In this document: positions 8,586 through 17,967 of the stretch, in pieces
Numbering within the stretch: the stretch's first letter is position 1
How the letters are laid out: every line of letters begins with the position of its first letter
DNA from: WVXP01 sp964348095
GTDB lineage: Bacteria; Desulfobacterota; BSN033; WVXP01
Assembly: GCA_964348095.1 (NCBI GenBank)
Contig: CAYGBK010000015.1
Span: forward strand, 124,001-188,000
Reading direction: 5' to 3'
DNA length: 64,000 nucleotides
The notes under the pieces: generated by a model
Seen by the model: the letters and a program-made list of their open reading frames with translations, nothing else
The model's database searches: none
Told to the model about the DNA's origin: nothing
Translations under genes and position numbers: made by a program

Positions 8586-8771
8586 AGGGAAATTGCCCAC
8601 ATTCTGATCTGGGTGGGACGGACCACGGAAAACGAACGACAGGCAAGGCCTGTTTGTGAGCACGTGTCGACGAAAAAATCTTGATTCGTTTTCAGCACTT
8701 CCTTTTCCAAAATCGTAGGTACTCTCTGGATTCTCAGAAATCGTCTCATAGAGATGAGGGTGATCGGATAG

Positions 8772-8862
8772 GCGTTCCCCGTGACCGAGTTCTCAGTGTT
8801 TACGGGCAGGTGAGAGTAATTACCCTCTGGCGAAAGCCAGGAGCGTAAATGAGAGTGGACGC
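8772..8862 (+). other. Possible structured RNA leader before the acyl-CoA ligase gene
   Basis: The 310-base gap before the ligase gene holds no gene. Its second half can fold into a closed multi-branch structure: GCGTTCC (8772-8778) with GGACGC (8857-8862), CCGT with ACGG around 8779-8805, and a firm hairpin CTGGC-GAAA-GCCAG (8827-8840) with a GNRA loop. It ends 33 bases before the start codon. I cannot match it to a known riboswitch class, and the longer-range pairs could be chance. Confidence 0.3.
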
Positions 8863-8895
8863 TTTTGGCTATGAGGGTGTGAAAAGGGTGACCCA

Positions 8896-10413
8896 GTGAT
8901 CAACGTCGGTCAGTGGATTCAGAAATGGGGTATACTCCAGCCCGAAAAGGAGGCCTTGATCTTCGAAGAGGCCTCTTTTTCTTACCGTCAATTGGGTGAA
9001 CGGGTCCGTCGCATATCCAATGCCCTGCTAAAAATGAACATCAAGAAAGGAGACCGGGTTGCTCTCCTTCTTTACAATTGCAATCAATATCTTGAGGTCT
9101 ATTTCGCCGCGGCCACCATAGGGGCAATCGCAGTTCCTCTCAACTACCGCTTGGCTCCACCGGAGCTCGAGTATCTGTTGAAGGACTCTGGCGCCAGTAC
9201 ATTCATTTTCCACGCAGAGTTTGTTGACACGGTGGAGAAACTCCGTACTCAGATTTCCCTGAAAGGGGATCAGTACGTGGGCGTGGGAGATGACCTGCCG
9301 CATTGGGCTCTCAACTATGAAGACCTGGTAGGAGCGTGTTCACCCGAGGCGCCTCGCATTCCGGGTGAGGTCGGTGGGGAAGACCCCCATCTCATTATGT
9401 ATACGTCAGGGACAACGGGACTTCCCAAAGGGGCTGTCCTTCCCCATCGAAAGACTTTTTACAACTGCCTCAATGCGGAGATCTTTTTCAAATTGAAATC
9501 CACAGATGTCATGTTGATTGTGGTTCCCCTTTTCCATTCGGCCGGGCTGATTATAACAGCGAGCCCAATCTACTATAAGGGTGGAACCGCAATCCTGCAC
9601 AGACGGTTCGATCCCCGGCATGTCTTGGAGGACATCCAGAGGTACCGGGTGAATAAGTTACTGGCTGTGACAACCATGTACAATCTTATTCTCCAAAAGG
9701 AGAACCTAGAAGAATATGACATAAGTTCTCTGGAAACATGTGTCATCGGAGGAGAAAGGGTCCCCCCCTCCCTTATAGCGAGGTATCGAGACCACGGAAT
9801 CTGTCTTAGGCAGATTTTCGGACAGACTGAGACTTCCATCCTTCTCTGGACGACGGAAGAGGATGCTGCGAAAAAAAAGGGGACCGTAGGCAAACCCGTC
9901 CCTCATTCCGAGATTCGCCTCGTCGATCCCAAAGGGAGGGACGTCAGGGTCGGTGAGGTTGGTGAGATAATTGCCCGAGGCCCCATACTCATGAGCGGAT
10001 ACTGGAACAGCCCGAAACTGACGAGACAGACCATTCGAGGAGGATGGCTCCACACCGGGGATCTGGCCAGGACAGATGAAAGTGGGTGTTTCTACATTGT
10101 GGGCCGAGAAGAGGATATGTATATCAGTGGCGGCGAGAACGTTTATCCAGCAGAGATTGAAAAGATCTATTCCGCCCATCCAAAGGTTTTCGAAGTTGCC
10201 GTGATCGGTGTGCCGGACGAAAAATGGGGTCAAGTCGGCAAGGTCTTCATTGTATTAAAAGAAGGCGCGTCAATGACTGAGGAGGAAGTCATTGGATATT
10301 GTGACGGGAAAGTGGCCCGATTCAAGATTCCAAAGCACTGTCAATTCGTTGCTGTCCTGCCGAAGACCGAAAGCGGCAAGATCAAGAAGACCGCCTTAAA
10401 GAGCATTTCCTAA
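8896..10413 (+). CDS. AMP-forming acyl-CoA ligase
   Basis: 505 residues, typical of the ANL superfamily. The P-loop-like YTSGTTGLPKGA motif is near residue 170, the adenylate site GQTET in the middle, and the hinge plus C-terminal lid follow: WLHTGDLARTDESG, GREEDMYISGGENVYPAEIE, and the catalytic lysine in KTESGKIKK near the end. It activates a carboxylic acid through an acyl-adenylate and transfers it to CoA. Substrate is not predictable; medium/long-chain or aromatic acids are possible. GTG start. It lies in a same-strand series with the mutase before it and the hydantoinase-like pair after it, hinting at a shared catabolic route. Confidence 0.88.
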   Translation: MINVGQWIQKWGILQPEKEALIFEEASFSYRQLGERVRRISNALLKMNIKKGDRVALLLYNCNQYLEVYFAAATIGAIAVPLNYRLAPPELEYLLKDSGASTFIFHAEFVDTVEKLRTQISLKGDQYVGVGDDLPHWALNYEDLVGACSPEAPRIPGEVGGEDPHLIMYTSGTTGLPKGAVLPHRKTFYNCLNAEIFFKLKSTDVMLIVVPLFHSAGLIITASPIYYKGGTAILHRRFDPRHVLEDIQRYRVNKLLAVTTMYNLILQKENLEEYDISSLETCVIGGERVPPSLIARYRDHGICLRQIFGQTETSILLWTTEEDAAKKKGTVGKPVPHSEIRLVDPKGRDVRVGEVGEIIARGPILMSGYWNSPKLTRQTIRGGWLHTGDLARTDESGCFYIVGREEDMYISGGENVYPAEIEKIYSAHPKVFEVAVIGVPDEKWGQVGKVFIVLKEGASMTEEEVIGYCDGKVARFKIPKHCQFVAVLPKTESGKIKKTALKSIS

Positions 10414-10648
10414 AATCGGATACCTTCATAAGTATCTCAACAGGTCATGGGGGGATGAGAATCCCACCTCCAACTGACATCCTGAGTGGTTTGTCCCAAT
10501 CGACACCTGACCGGCGACGTGCCGTCAACGGGTTTTGATTGGTGACGCGTGGCTTCTTCTGAAACGGCTCAATGCGCCTTTGACTGAAGAAATCAATCTG
10601 ATATATTTAGTTCAATATTTCACGAACACAGGGGCGAGGAGACTGGCG

Positions 10649-12754
10649 ATGAGTTACAAGGTTGGAATCGACGTCGGTGGCACATTTACAGATTTTCTTC
10701 TGGCTCACGGAGACGGGACGTCAGAGATCTACAAAGTCCTATCCACCCCGGATGACCCGTCCATCGGATTGATGAACGGTCTCATTGAGATGGCAAAAAG
10801 CAAAGGACTCGCCCTCGAGGAGTTCATCAAAGATGTGGATACCATTGTCCACGGAACAACAGTGACAACCAACGCTGTTTTGACCTATCGGGGTGCGAAG
10901 ACGGGACTTCTCACGACAAGGGGGGTTCGGGATGCTCTCGAGATGAGAAGGGGAATACGCGAGGAGCAGTACAATAACCACTATGAAAACGTAAAGCCCC
11001 TCGTGCCCCGTTACCTGAGAATCCCTGTAGAGGGACGCCTGGATTTCAAAGGGGATGAACTGAACCCGCTCAACACTGCCGGCATCGAGAGTGCCCTCGA
11101 TCTGTTTGAGAAGGAAGAGGTTGAGGCGATCGCTATTTGTTTTATGAACTCCTTTGCCAACGGCGAGCATGAACGGAAGGCAGCCGAGATTGCGAAACGA
11201 CACATGCCCGATTCCTATCTAACAATATCGAGCACCCTTCTTCCCTCCATCAGATTCTATGATCGAGTGAGCACGACCGTACTGAATTCCTACGTTGGCC
11301 CCATACTGAGGAACTATTTGAGAAATCTCTTGGAAAAGCTGGAGAAGGTCTCGTTCAAAGGAGTTCTTCTGATTATGCAGTCTAACGGCGGTGTGATTTC
11401 GCCCGAGAATGCTATCGATACAGCTGCAGTTACCCTTCTGTCCGGACCTGCGGGGGGGCCTGTTGCCGGTATTTCCTACACTTCCATTCAGGGCTACGAG
11501 GATTGCATTACTGTGGATATGGGGGGGACCAGCTTTGATACCTCATTGATCAAGAACCGCACGCCTGTGGTGACAATGGAGGGAGAAATCAATCGCCTTC
11601 GATTGGCCCTCCCGATGCTCAGCATTGTTACCATTGGAGCTGGAGGCGGGAGTATCGGTTGGATCGACGAAGGGGGGCTGTTACGGATGGGACCTCAGAG
11701 TGCCGGGGCCAAGCCCGGACCAGCCTGTTACGACCTCGGAGGGGAACGTCCCACATGTACCGACGCCGACCTCGTTCTGGGCTATCTCGATCCAGCGTAT
11801 TTTGCTGGGGGAAAGATGCCTCTCAACAAGAAAAAGGCGGAAAAGGCCATCGAAGAGCATGTGGCCAAGAAGATGAAGATGGACACCATTGAGGCAGCCG
11901 CTGGAATGTACAATGTTATTAATGTGAACATGGCGGCGGGCGTTCGGGAGGTGTCCGTGAAGCGGGGGCACGATCCTCGGGACTTCCCCATGGTCATTGC
12001 CGGAGGGGCCGGTCCCAATCATGCTTGTATGATTGCCCTTGAACTTGAAATCCCTATCATGATCATTCCAAAAGAGTCCTCAATCTTTTGTGCAGCCGGG
12101 ATGCTCATGTCCGATCTCCAACATAATTTTGTTCGAACATACGTTGCCAATCTGGACGAGATGGATGTGAAAAAGTTCAAGAACCTTTTTCATGAGATGG
12201 AAAGGGAGGGAGCTGGTCTGCTGGAATCAGAGCATATTCCCAAGAATAGGGTTGAGTACGTCTATTCCCTGGATATGCGATACATCAAACAGTATCATGA
12301 GGTCAATGTGATCGTTACGAAAGAGGAGATCGAGAGTGGAGACGTCGTTTCGATGGCGAAGAGATTCCATCCCGAACACGATCGGCTCTTCGGCTATTCT
12401 CTGGAGGCGGAGAGAACCCCTATCGAGCTGATCAACATGAGGTTGACCTGCACCGGAAGAACGGAAAAACCGAGATTCATTGAAGAGAAACACGATGGAA
12501 GCGACCCATCGAAGGCGTTCAAGAAGACGAGAGATGTCTACCTCCCTCTGAAAAAGGAATTCGCAAAAGTCGATGTTTTTGATGGACATAAACTCCTTTA
12601 CGGGAACAAGGTGGAAGGACCGGCTATCATCGAACAGGTTAATACCACCACTTTTGTCACTCCCGAATACAGTGTTATCTGCGATCGTTATGGCAGCTAC
12701 ACAATGTATCTAAAGAAGAGAGAGTCCGAGTTCATCGGGAGGATCGTGAAATGA
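10649..12754 (+). CDS. Hydantoinase/oxoprolinase A subunit (HyuA family)
   Basis: 701 residues from the ATG at 10649 (GAGGAGAC upstream); an earlier in-frame start adds residues unlike the family. N-terminus YKVGIDVGGTFTDFLLA is the first phosphate motif of the ASKHA ATPase fold, followed by VHGTTVTTNAVL; the central MGGTSFDTSLI and IGAGGGSIGW are the second set. HyuA-family subunits hydrolyse ATP in N-methylhydantoinases and 5-oxoprolinases, and activate the substrate in acetone and acetophenone carboxylases. The B-subunit gene overlaps its end by four bases (ATGA), implying translational coupling. Next to an acyl-CoA ligase and methylmalonyl-CoA mutase a carboxylase role is conceivable, but a third subunit is not seen. 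Confidence 0.85.
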   Translation: MSYKVGIDVGGTFTDFLLAHGDGTSEIYKVLSTPDDPSIGLMNGLIEMAKSKGLALEEFIKDVDTIVHGTTVTTNAVLTYRGAKTGLLTTRGVRDALEMRRGIREEQYNNHYENVKPLVPRYLRIPVEGRLDFKGDELNPLNTAGIESALDLFEKEEVEAIAICFMNSFANGEHERKAAEIAKRHMPDSYLTISSTLLPSIRFYDRVSTTVLNSYVGPILRNYLRNLLEKLEKVSFKGVLLIMQSNGGVISPENAIDTAAVTLLSGPAGGPVAGISYTSIQGYEDCITVDMGGTSFDTSLIKNRTPVVTMEGEINRLRLALPMLSIVTIGAGGGSIGWIDEGGLLRMGPQSAGAKPGPACYDLGGERPTCTDADLVLGYLDPAYFAGGKMPLNKKKAEKAIEEHVAKKMKMDTIEAAAGMYNVINVNMAAGVREVSVKRGHDPRDFPMVIAGGAGPNHACMIALELEIPIMIIPKESSIFCAAGMLMSDLQHNFVRTYVANLDEMDVKKFKNLFHEMEREGAGLLESEHIPKNRVEYVYSLDMRYIKQYHEVNVIVTKEEIESGDVVSMAKRFHPEHDRLFGYSLEAERTPIELINMRLTCTGRTEKPRFIEEKHDGSDPSKAFKKTRDVYLPLKKEFAKVDVFDGHKLLYGNKVEGPAIIEQVNTTTFVTPEYSVICDRYGSYTMYLKKRESEFIGRIVK

Positions 12755-14484
12755 CAGATGTGAAAATCGATAGAATCCTCGTTTCCGTTTTTCAGAGACG
12801 TTTCAAATCCATAACAGAGGAGATGAGCATCGCCCTGACTCGGACGACCCGATCCCCTATCCTGTGTGAAGCAAAGGATTTTGTGACGGGTCTTTACGAT
12901 GGCAGGGGCAAAATGCTTGAGCAGACAGAAAACCTTCCAATTCTTGCATTTTCTCTCGGTCCGGTCTGTGAGTATATTGTCAATTATTTCGGCGATGAGA
13001 TCTATCCAGGCGATGTGATTTTTCACAATGATGTCTTCTCGATGGGAAATCAGAATAACGATGTTGCCGTTTACAAACCCATCTTCTTCAAGGAACAACT
13101 TGTTGCATGGGCGGCGTGTAAGGGGCATCAGGCAGACGTAGGGGGAGCAGTTCAGGGTGGGTACAACCCTCAGGCTACCGAGGTTTTCCAGGAGGCTATC
13201 AGGATTCCACCCGTCAAGGTCTATGAGAAGGGCAGGCAGAGAAAGGATGTGTGGGAACTCATATTTGCCAACATCCGCCTCAAAATAGTTGAGGAGGATA
13301 TGAAAGCGGAGACGGGCAGTTGCGTCGTCGGAGAACGAAGAATGGTCGAGCTTATCGAGAGGTATGGCGTGGACGTTTACGAGACTCATAAGGAGTACCT
13401 TTTCGATTCTACTGAGAAGATGATGCGGGCAGAGATTCGAAGTATTCCGAATGGGGTTTATCGGGGAGAGGCAACGGGATACTACGATGGACAAACCCCT
13501 GGATCCAAGTACACGATCCGGGTGAAGATCGTGGTGGAGGACGAGCACATGACGTTCGACTATTCTGACACGGATCCACAGACTCCCGGATTCGTAAACG
13601 GGACATACACGTCGAGTGCCTCGGCCACCCTTTTGACATTTCTCCAAATGGTTAATCCCGATATTCCTCACAACGATGGAATGGTTCGCCCCCTCGACAT
13701 AATCATCCCTGAGGGAACCATTCTTAATGCCGCCTATCCGGCGGCAACAACGTACGGAAACCATCTATGTCCCATCAATGCGAATGCCATCATGCGGGCC
13801 CTGAGTCCGGTGATTCCCGAACGCGTTACTGCCGAGTGGAATGCCCTTCTCTGCAGTTTGACCACCGGAAACGATCGTCGCAAGAACGCTCCCTACGTGG
13901 ACATCGGATTTATGGGACTCAAGGGTGGCTCGGGAGGCATAGAGGGGACTGACGGATATGACCATATTGGCATGATCGATGCCTCGGGAGGCGTCCTGGA
14001 TCAGGATTATGAGATGTTTGAGCAGCAGACTCCTCATCTGCTTTACCAGCACGAATATTGGAAAGATTCTGCTGGAGCGGGTCAGTGGCGAGGAGGGCTC
14101 GGCGTGGTGACGGTTTTTCGGATTGGTGGAGAGAACACAAAGGTTGTGACCTTCGGCGAAGGAGACGTGGAGGCACCTCGAGGAGCCCACGGGGGGAAGG
14201 AGGCTACGCTAAACAAGATCGAGCTCCACTACCCGGATGGTAAGGTATACCGGTGTACTACAAAAGACCTCGTTGAAAACGTTCCGGAAGGAACGGTCTA
14301 TTATCAGGAAGCAGGCGGGGGCGGAGGGTACGGAGATCCGTTCAAACGTCCCGTTGACCTAGTGAGAGAAGAAGTCCGGAATGAAATCATCTCCGTGGAA
14401 AAGGCGAAGGAGAAATTTGGGGTGGTCATTGATCCTGTAACGTTGGAGGTCGATGTAGACGCTACCCGAGCTATTCGGGGATGA
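12751..14484 (+). CDS. Hydantoinase/oxoprolinase B subunit (HyuB family)
   Basis: 577 residues, the usual size. It opens with a segment typical of the B subunit (FKSITEEMSIALTRTTRSPI), then the DVIFHNDVFSMGNQNNDVAV and KGHQADVGG stretch that binds metal and nucleotide product in acetophenone carboxylase-type enzymes, and closes with GGGGGYGDPFKRP. Its ATG lies inside the stop of the A-subunit gene, so the two are made together and form one complex in the cytoplasm. Substrate unknown: amide-ring cleavage or ATP-dependent carboxylation are the two known activities of the family. Confidence 0.85.
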   Translation: MTDVKIDRILVSVFQRRFKSITEEMSIALTRTTRSPILCEAKDFVTGLYDGRGKMLEQTENLPILAFSLGPVCEYIVNYFGDEIYPGDVIFHNDVFSMGNQNNDVAVYKPIFFKEQLVAWAACKGHQADVGGAVQGGYNPQATEVFQEAIRIPPVKVYEKGRQRKDVWELIFANIRLKIVEEDMKAETGSCVVGERRMVELIERYGVDVYETHKEYLFDSTEKMMRAEIRSIPNGVYRGEATGYYDGQTPGSKYTIRVKIVVEDEHMTFDYSDTDPQTPGFVNGTYTSSASATLLTFLQMVNPDIPHNDGMVRPLDIIIPEGTILNAAYPAATTYGNHLCPINANAIMRALSPVIPERVTAEWNALLCSLTTGNDRRKNAPYVDIGFMGLKGGSGGIEGTDGYDHIGMIDASGGVLDQDYEMFEQQTPHLLYQHEYWKDSAGAGQWRGGLGVVTVFRIGGENTKVVTFGEGDVEAPRGAHGGKEATLNKIELHYPDGKVYRCTTKDLVENVPEGTVYYQEAGGGGGYGDPFKRPVDLVREEVRNEIISVEKAKEKFGVVIDPVTLEVDVDATRAIRG

Positions 14485-14742
14485 TTTCACCCTCTTGTTT
14501 TTGCTAAGTTAAAATATATCACCGCGGAAGAAACCGAAAAAAGATGCCTTCTGGTCAAAGGTAAAATACGAACGTTGAGGAAAAAGGCACAGGGGCGATA
14601 CACTCACGGAGAATCAATGTCTTCTATCATTAACGAATTGTGGAAAAAACGTTTAGACAAGGAAGAGGGATTTCTTCGACTTTTCCGATACGCCAGGTGA
14701 ATTCGGGACTTCGTATATCGCCGGAACTGGGGGGATGAACAC

Positions 14743-15657
14743 ATGATCACGGTAGAAAAAATCTTGGTTCCAACCGATTTTTCGGAATCTTCGAGGGAAG
14801 CTCTCTGCTATGCGGGTGCCCTCGCAGAACGCTATAAGTCAAAAGTCCTCCTGCTCCATGTCATGGAATCTGACATGATGGAACCTCTTCGGGCTATAGA
14901 GGGAGGCCAGAATCTCACCACGAAGTTAAAGACCGACAGAGAACAATACCTCAAGAACCTGATGAAACTGGATGAGGTAGCAGGCATTGAGGTTGAGTCT
15001 CGTATCGTAGAAGGTCCGCCTGCCTATGAGATAGTTGAGGCAGCCGAGGACTATGGGGCGGACCTCATCACCATTGGGACTCAGGGTTTAACGGGTCCTC
15101 AACGAGTGTTCTTTGGTAGCGTTGCCGAGCAGGTTGTCAGGACGTCGCCTATTCCTGTTCTCACGGTGAGGTGTCCTGAGCATGGATTCGTGGACTGCAC
15201 CATTGGACGAAGACATGTCATGGGATTGAAAAACATCCTCGTGCCAACGGATTTCTCGGAGGCCTCTGCCTATGCTGCTCGATATGCAATCGCCTTGGCC
15301 GGAGAATACAGTGCTCGACTCCACCTGCTCCACGTGGTTTCGATTTCAGCAACAGGTCGCAACAAGGAATCTCTGGAAAGTGAGGCGATGGTAGAGGCTC
15401 AAAAGGCCATCGAAAAATTCATGGAAGACAGATTGGCCGGTCTCGAGGTAGTTCGGGACGTAAAGGCTGGGACGCCCTTTCAGGAGATCGTCGGTGAGGC
15501 CCGAAAAAGAGAAGCGGATCTAATTGTCACGGGAACCCATGGCAGGACCTTTCTCAAATACGCCCTCTTGGGTAGTGTCTCAAGTAAGGTCGTTCGCAAG
15601 GCCCCGTGTCCAGTCCTTTCCGTGAAACACCCAAAACACAAATTCGAAAGGCCATAA
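14743..15657 (+). CDS. Tandem universal stress protein (two UspA domains)
   Basis: 304 residues made of two Usp domains. Each begins with a KILVPTDFSE / NILVPTDFSE strand and ends with the nucleotide-binding pattern G-x2-G-x9-G-(S/A): GTQGLTGPQRVFFGSVAEQV in the first, GTHGRTFLKYALLGSVSSKV in the second. This pattern indicates the ATP-binding subclass. Such proteins are cytoplasmic stress or energy-state sensors without a single defined reaction. It stands alone, 258 bases after the HyuB gene, and converges with the TRAP binding-protein gene 16 bases away. Confidence 0.88.
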   Translation: MITVEKILVPTDFSESSREALCYAGALAERYKSKVLLLHVMESDMMEPLRAIEGGQNLTTKLKTDREQYLKNLMKLDEVAGIEVESRIVEGPPAYEIVEAAEDYGADLITIGTQGLTGPQRVFFGSVAEQVVRTSPIPVLTVRCPEHGFVDCTIGRRHVMGLKNILVPTDFSEASAYAARYAIALAGEYSARLHLLHVVSISATGRNKESLESEAMVEAQKAIEKFMEDRLAGLEVVRDVKAGTPFQEIVGEARKREADLIVTGTHGRTFLKYALLGSVSSKVVRKAPCPVLSVKHPKHKFERP

Positions 15658-15673
15658 AAGTCGATCCAGCCGT

Positions 15674-16645
15674 TCAATAGGCCGTCAATTTTCTCAACAG
15701 GGGAACAAGGCCTGGGGCTTTTTCCTCTAGTGCCTTCCATTCCACATCATAGGCTGTATCGAGAAAGGATTTTGCGTCTGAGGAGGAAAAGCGGATTTTT
15801 TTCCCTCCAGCCTTTTGAAATTCCCTCCATTCCATCGAAATCGCGCTATCGAAATACCCCACCATGTACGGTTCAAACCATGCTGTAATGTTTCGAATCT
15901 TTTCTTGCAGAGACTGGGGAAGGCCGGTCCATGTGTCGAGATTCATCAGAATAGTCCGGTTCTGAGTGTAGAATGGGTGATCAATGACGTACTTTAGGGT
16001 CTCTGTCCAGCCAAGCTCTCTGACACCGAGAAGAGGCCACCCAGCCCCTTCGACGATACCGTTTTTCAGGGCTGTGGAGGTCTCTGCGATTGATATAGGC
16101 ACCGGAACGGTTTCAAGGGCAGTCATGAAACGTCCATATGGGGCTGAGATTTGGAGTTTCCGACCCTTCAACTCTCCTGGCGTTCGGGCATTATCTTTGA
16201 GCCAGATGTAGGAAGGACCGTGTAGCCATCGTCCGAGGTAAACCGTGTTGATCGTCCTATGGCGTTCCACCATCAAGTCGTAAAACCCTCCGGGCCTTCT
16301 CTCCTCCCATGGCGTAATCTTGGACAAGGGAATTGCGATTGCCTCGGGCAGGAAGGGTTCATAGTCTGTTGTCCGACTGAAGGTTATCTGAACGAGACCC
16401 TCTCTCAAGGCTTTGATCTGTTCCTGGGGTGGGATTACTTCGGGACCTCCGAGATATTTGACCCGAAGCTCTCCCTGGCAGTAATCGTTAATTCGGTTAA
16501 CCCACTCTGCGATCATGATGGCAAGGGGATGATTTTTTGGCAAAAGGGACACCGCCTGTAATTCTTTTTCTGCGGCTAAAGCCGCGTGAACAAGGAGAAC
16601 AAGCAGAACCGTGACAACCATTGCGATACAGGGAAATCTTCTCAT
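15674..16645 (-). CDS. TRAP-type transporter periplasmic binding protein (orphan DctP)
   Basis: 323 residues from the ATG at 16645, preceded by a GGGGGTGG site; the longer reading from 16693 would bury the signal peptide. The N-terminus (MRRFPCIAMVVTVLLVLLVH) is a classical Sec signal. The mature part follows the DctP pattern: LLPKNHPLAIMIAEWVNRIN, a GGPEVIPPQEQIKALREG segment, the ligand-carboxylate region KGRKLQIS and the long hinge helix at the end. It would bind an organic acid for a sodium-driven TRAP permease, but no DctQ or DctM gene is next to it, so it either works with a distant permease or has a sensory role. Confidence 0.82.
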   Translation of the reverse strand: MRRFPCIAMVVTVLLVLLVHAALAAEKELQAVSLLPKNHPLAIMIAEWVNRINDYCQGELRVKYLGGPEVIPPQEQIKALREGLVQITFSRTTDYEPFLPEAIAIPLSKITPWEERRPGGFYDLMVERHRTINTVYLGRWLHGPSYIWLKDNARTPGELKGRKLQISAPYGRFMTALETVPVPISIAETSTALKNGIVEGAGWPLLGVRELGWTETLKYVIDHPFYTQNRTILMNLDTWTGLPQSLQEKIRNITAWFEPYMVGYFDSAISMEWREFQKAGGKKIRFSSSDAKSFLDTAYDVEWKALEEKAPGLVPLLRKLTAY

Positions 16646-16764
16646 TACGCCACCCCCTTTTTCCGTGACTGCCAATGTCGCCAAATCGACCATTCCGCTC
16701 TCGCTCTTTGCGCCTTCTTAGTGGGAGAAACTATTCTAGGGGATCAGGTTAGCCGTCGAATCGA

Positions 16765-17954
16765 TTGACACCCCGCATTGAGAATATATATACAGGATAC
16801 GGCCGAGTTAGTATAGAGGGATTTGCATATTTAGAGGACGGAGGTCATGTCCTGGAGATGGTCGTGAGAGCGCCGGGGATTGGTCGGATCATAACGGCTG
16901 ATGTGAATGAAGACTGGGGTATGGAAAAACGAACATTGCGGCTTTTGGGGCTTCTCAGCCCGGTTACTATCTTGAGATTGAATTCACAAAGATCGACCCA
17001 GCAACATCGATCAGACGGCAGAGACAATTCTTCGGTTTCCGTCTGACATCATCTATAGTGCTGTCACGCTTCAATCCTGGTGGGTCATCATTGCGCTGCG
17101 AGAGGACTTGTTCGACCAGCTGGACAAGGCGCGATTCGGTCCGTGGCTCCCCATGCAGCTCACTCTGGTTTACAAACTCATCGAGGCGGGCAGAAAGACA
17201 GGGCTGGATGTCCGAGTGATCAACTCAGCCTTCCCCGACGGTGTTCATCCTGTTATTGCGAGGATTGGATTGGCGCCAACAACCGGCATTGGCAATGTGG
17301 CAAATCCGATTCTCCCTATCAGGAGTTCTGTTGCTCACAGACTTCGAGTATCGATGACTGTCGTAAAGATTCTTCTTGTAGCTCACCATAACGTGAGCCC
17401 TTACCTCCCCCCTTTCGGTTCCACGGGGGGTGTGCCCTATTATTTGAAAACCGTCGCAGGAGATCGCGATGTAACAGAGGATGTGAATTTTGAACCGGTA
17501 TTCAAAGATCTCCCGACTCGATTTCGACGGCCTGGTGGTGGGGACGGACAAATCTTGACAGCTTCATCGGCCCTAGGGATCATTCTGGCCATCGTCCATG
17601 ACACAGTGGATCTTATGCATGCCCCCAGGCCCTGAGGGGCTGCCGGGCTCCTACCCCGTTCGGGTTGGCCGCGATGGCGGAAGAATCGATCTTCCAAGCG
17701 ATTTGACACTGGATGAGGCAATCCGCATCAACGAAGAGGGGCAGCGGTACGATGGTATTGATCGTATCGATCAGGATGGAACGGCTTACTTTACCGGAGA
17801 CGGGACCGCCATCATGAGGGAGATGATGGGGTATGACTGTCGGGTGTTAAAGCTCGAAGAAACTGAGGCGCGGGCTGCAGAGGTGGGCGTGAGATTCAGG
17901 GAGTTGGTGAAAAAACACCAGTCGTTCACTCCCCTCCTTCATGACAATAGCTAA
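16765..17954 (+). pseudogene. Multiply frameshifted dehydrogenase-like gene remnant
   Basis: Three reading frames together spell one protein of about 390 residues. Frame 1 (from 16765) gives GIGRIITADVNEDWG; a shift near 16920 leads to NIAAFGASQPGYYLEIEF; another near 17000-17050 leads to DIIYSAVTLQSWWVIIALRE and a long open stretch (INSAFPDGVHPVIARIGLAP, GIGNVANPI, LVAHHNVSPY); a third at the C-run near 17620-17632 continues it into the last 110 residues. The layout suggests an NAD(P)-binding, saccharopine-dehydrogenase-like enzyme, but I am not sure of the family. At least three shifts make sequencing error unlikely as the only cause. It converges with the aminotransferase gene. Confidence 0.6.
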
Positions 17955-17967
17955 AAGACTAGAGAGA

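Noticed and set aside
12697..13764. Minus-strand frame of 355 codons
   Set aside because: It is antisense to the hydantoinase B gene, has no motif and crosses the coupled A/B gene border.
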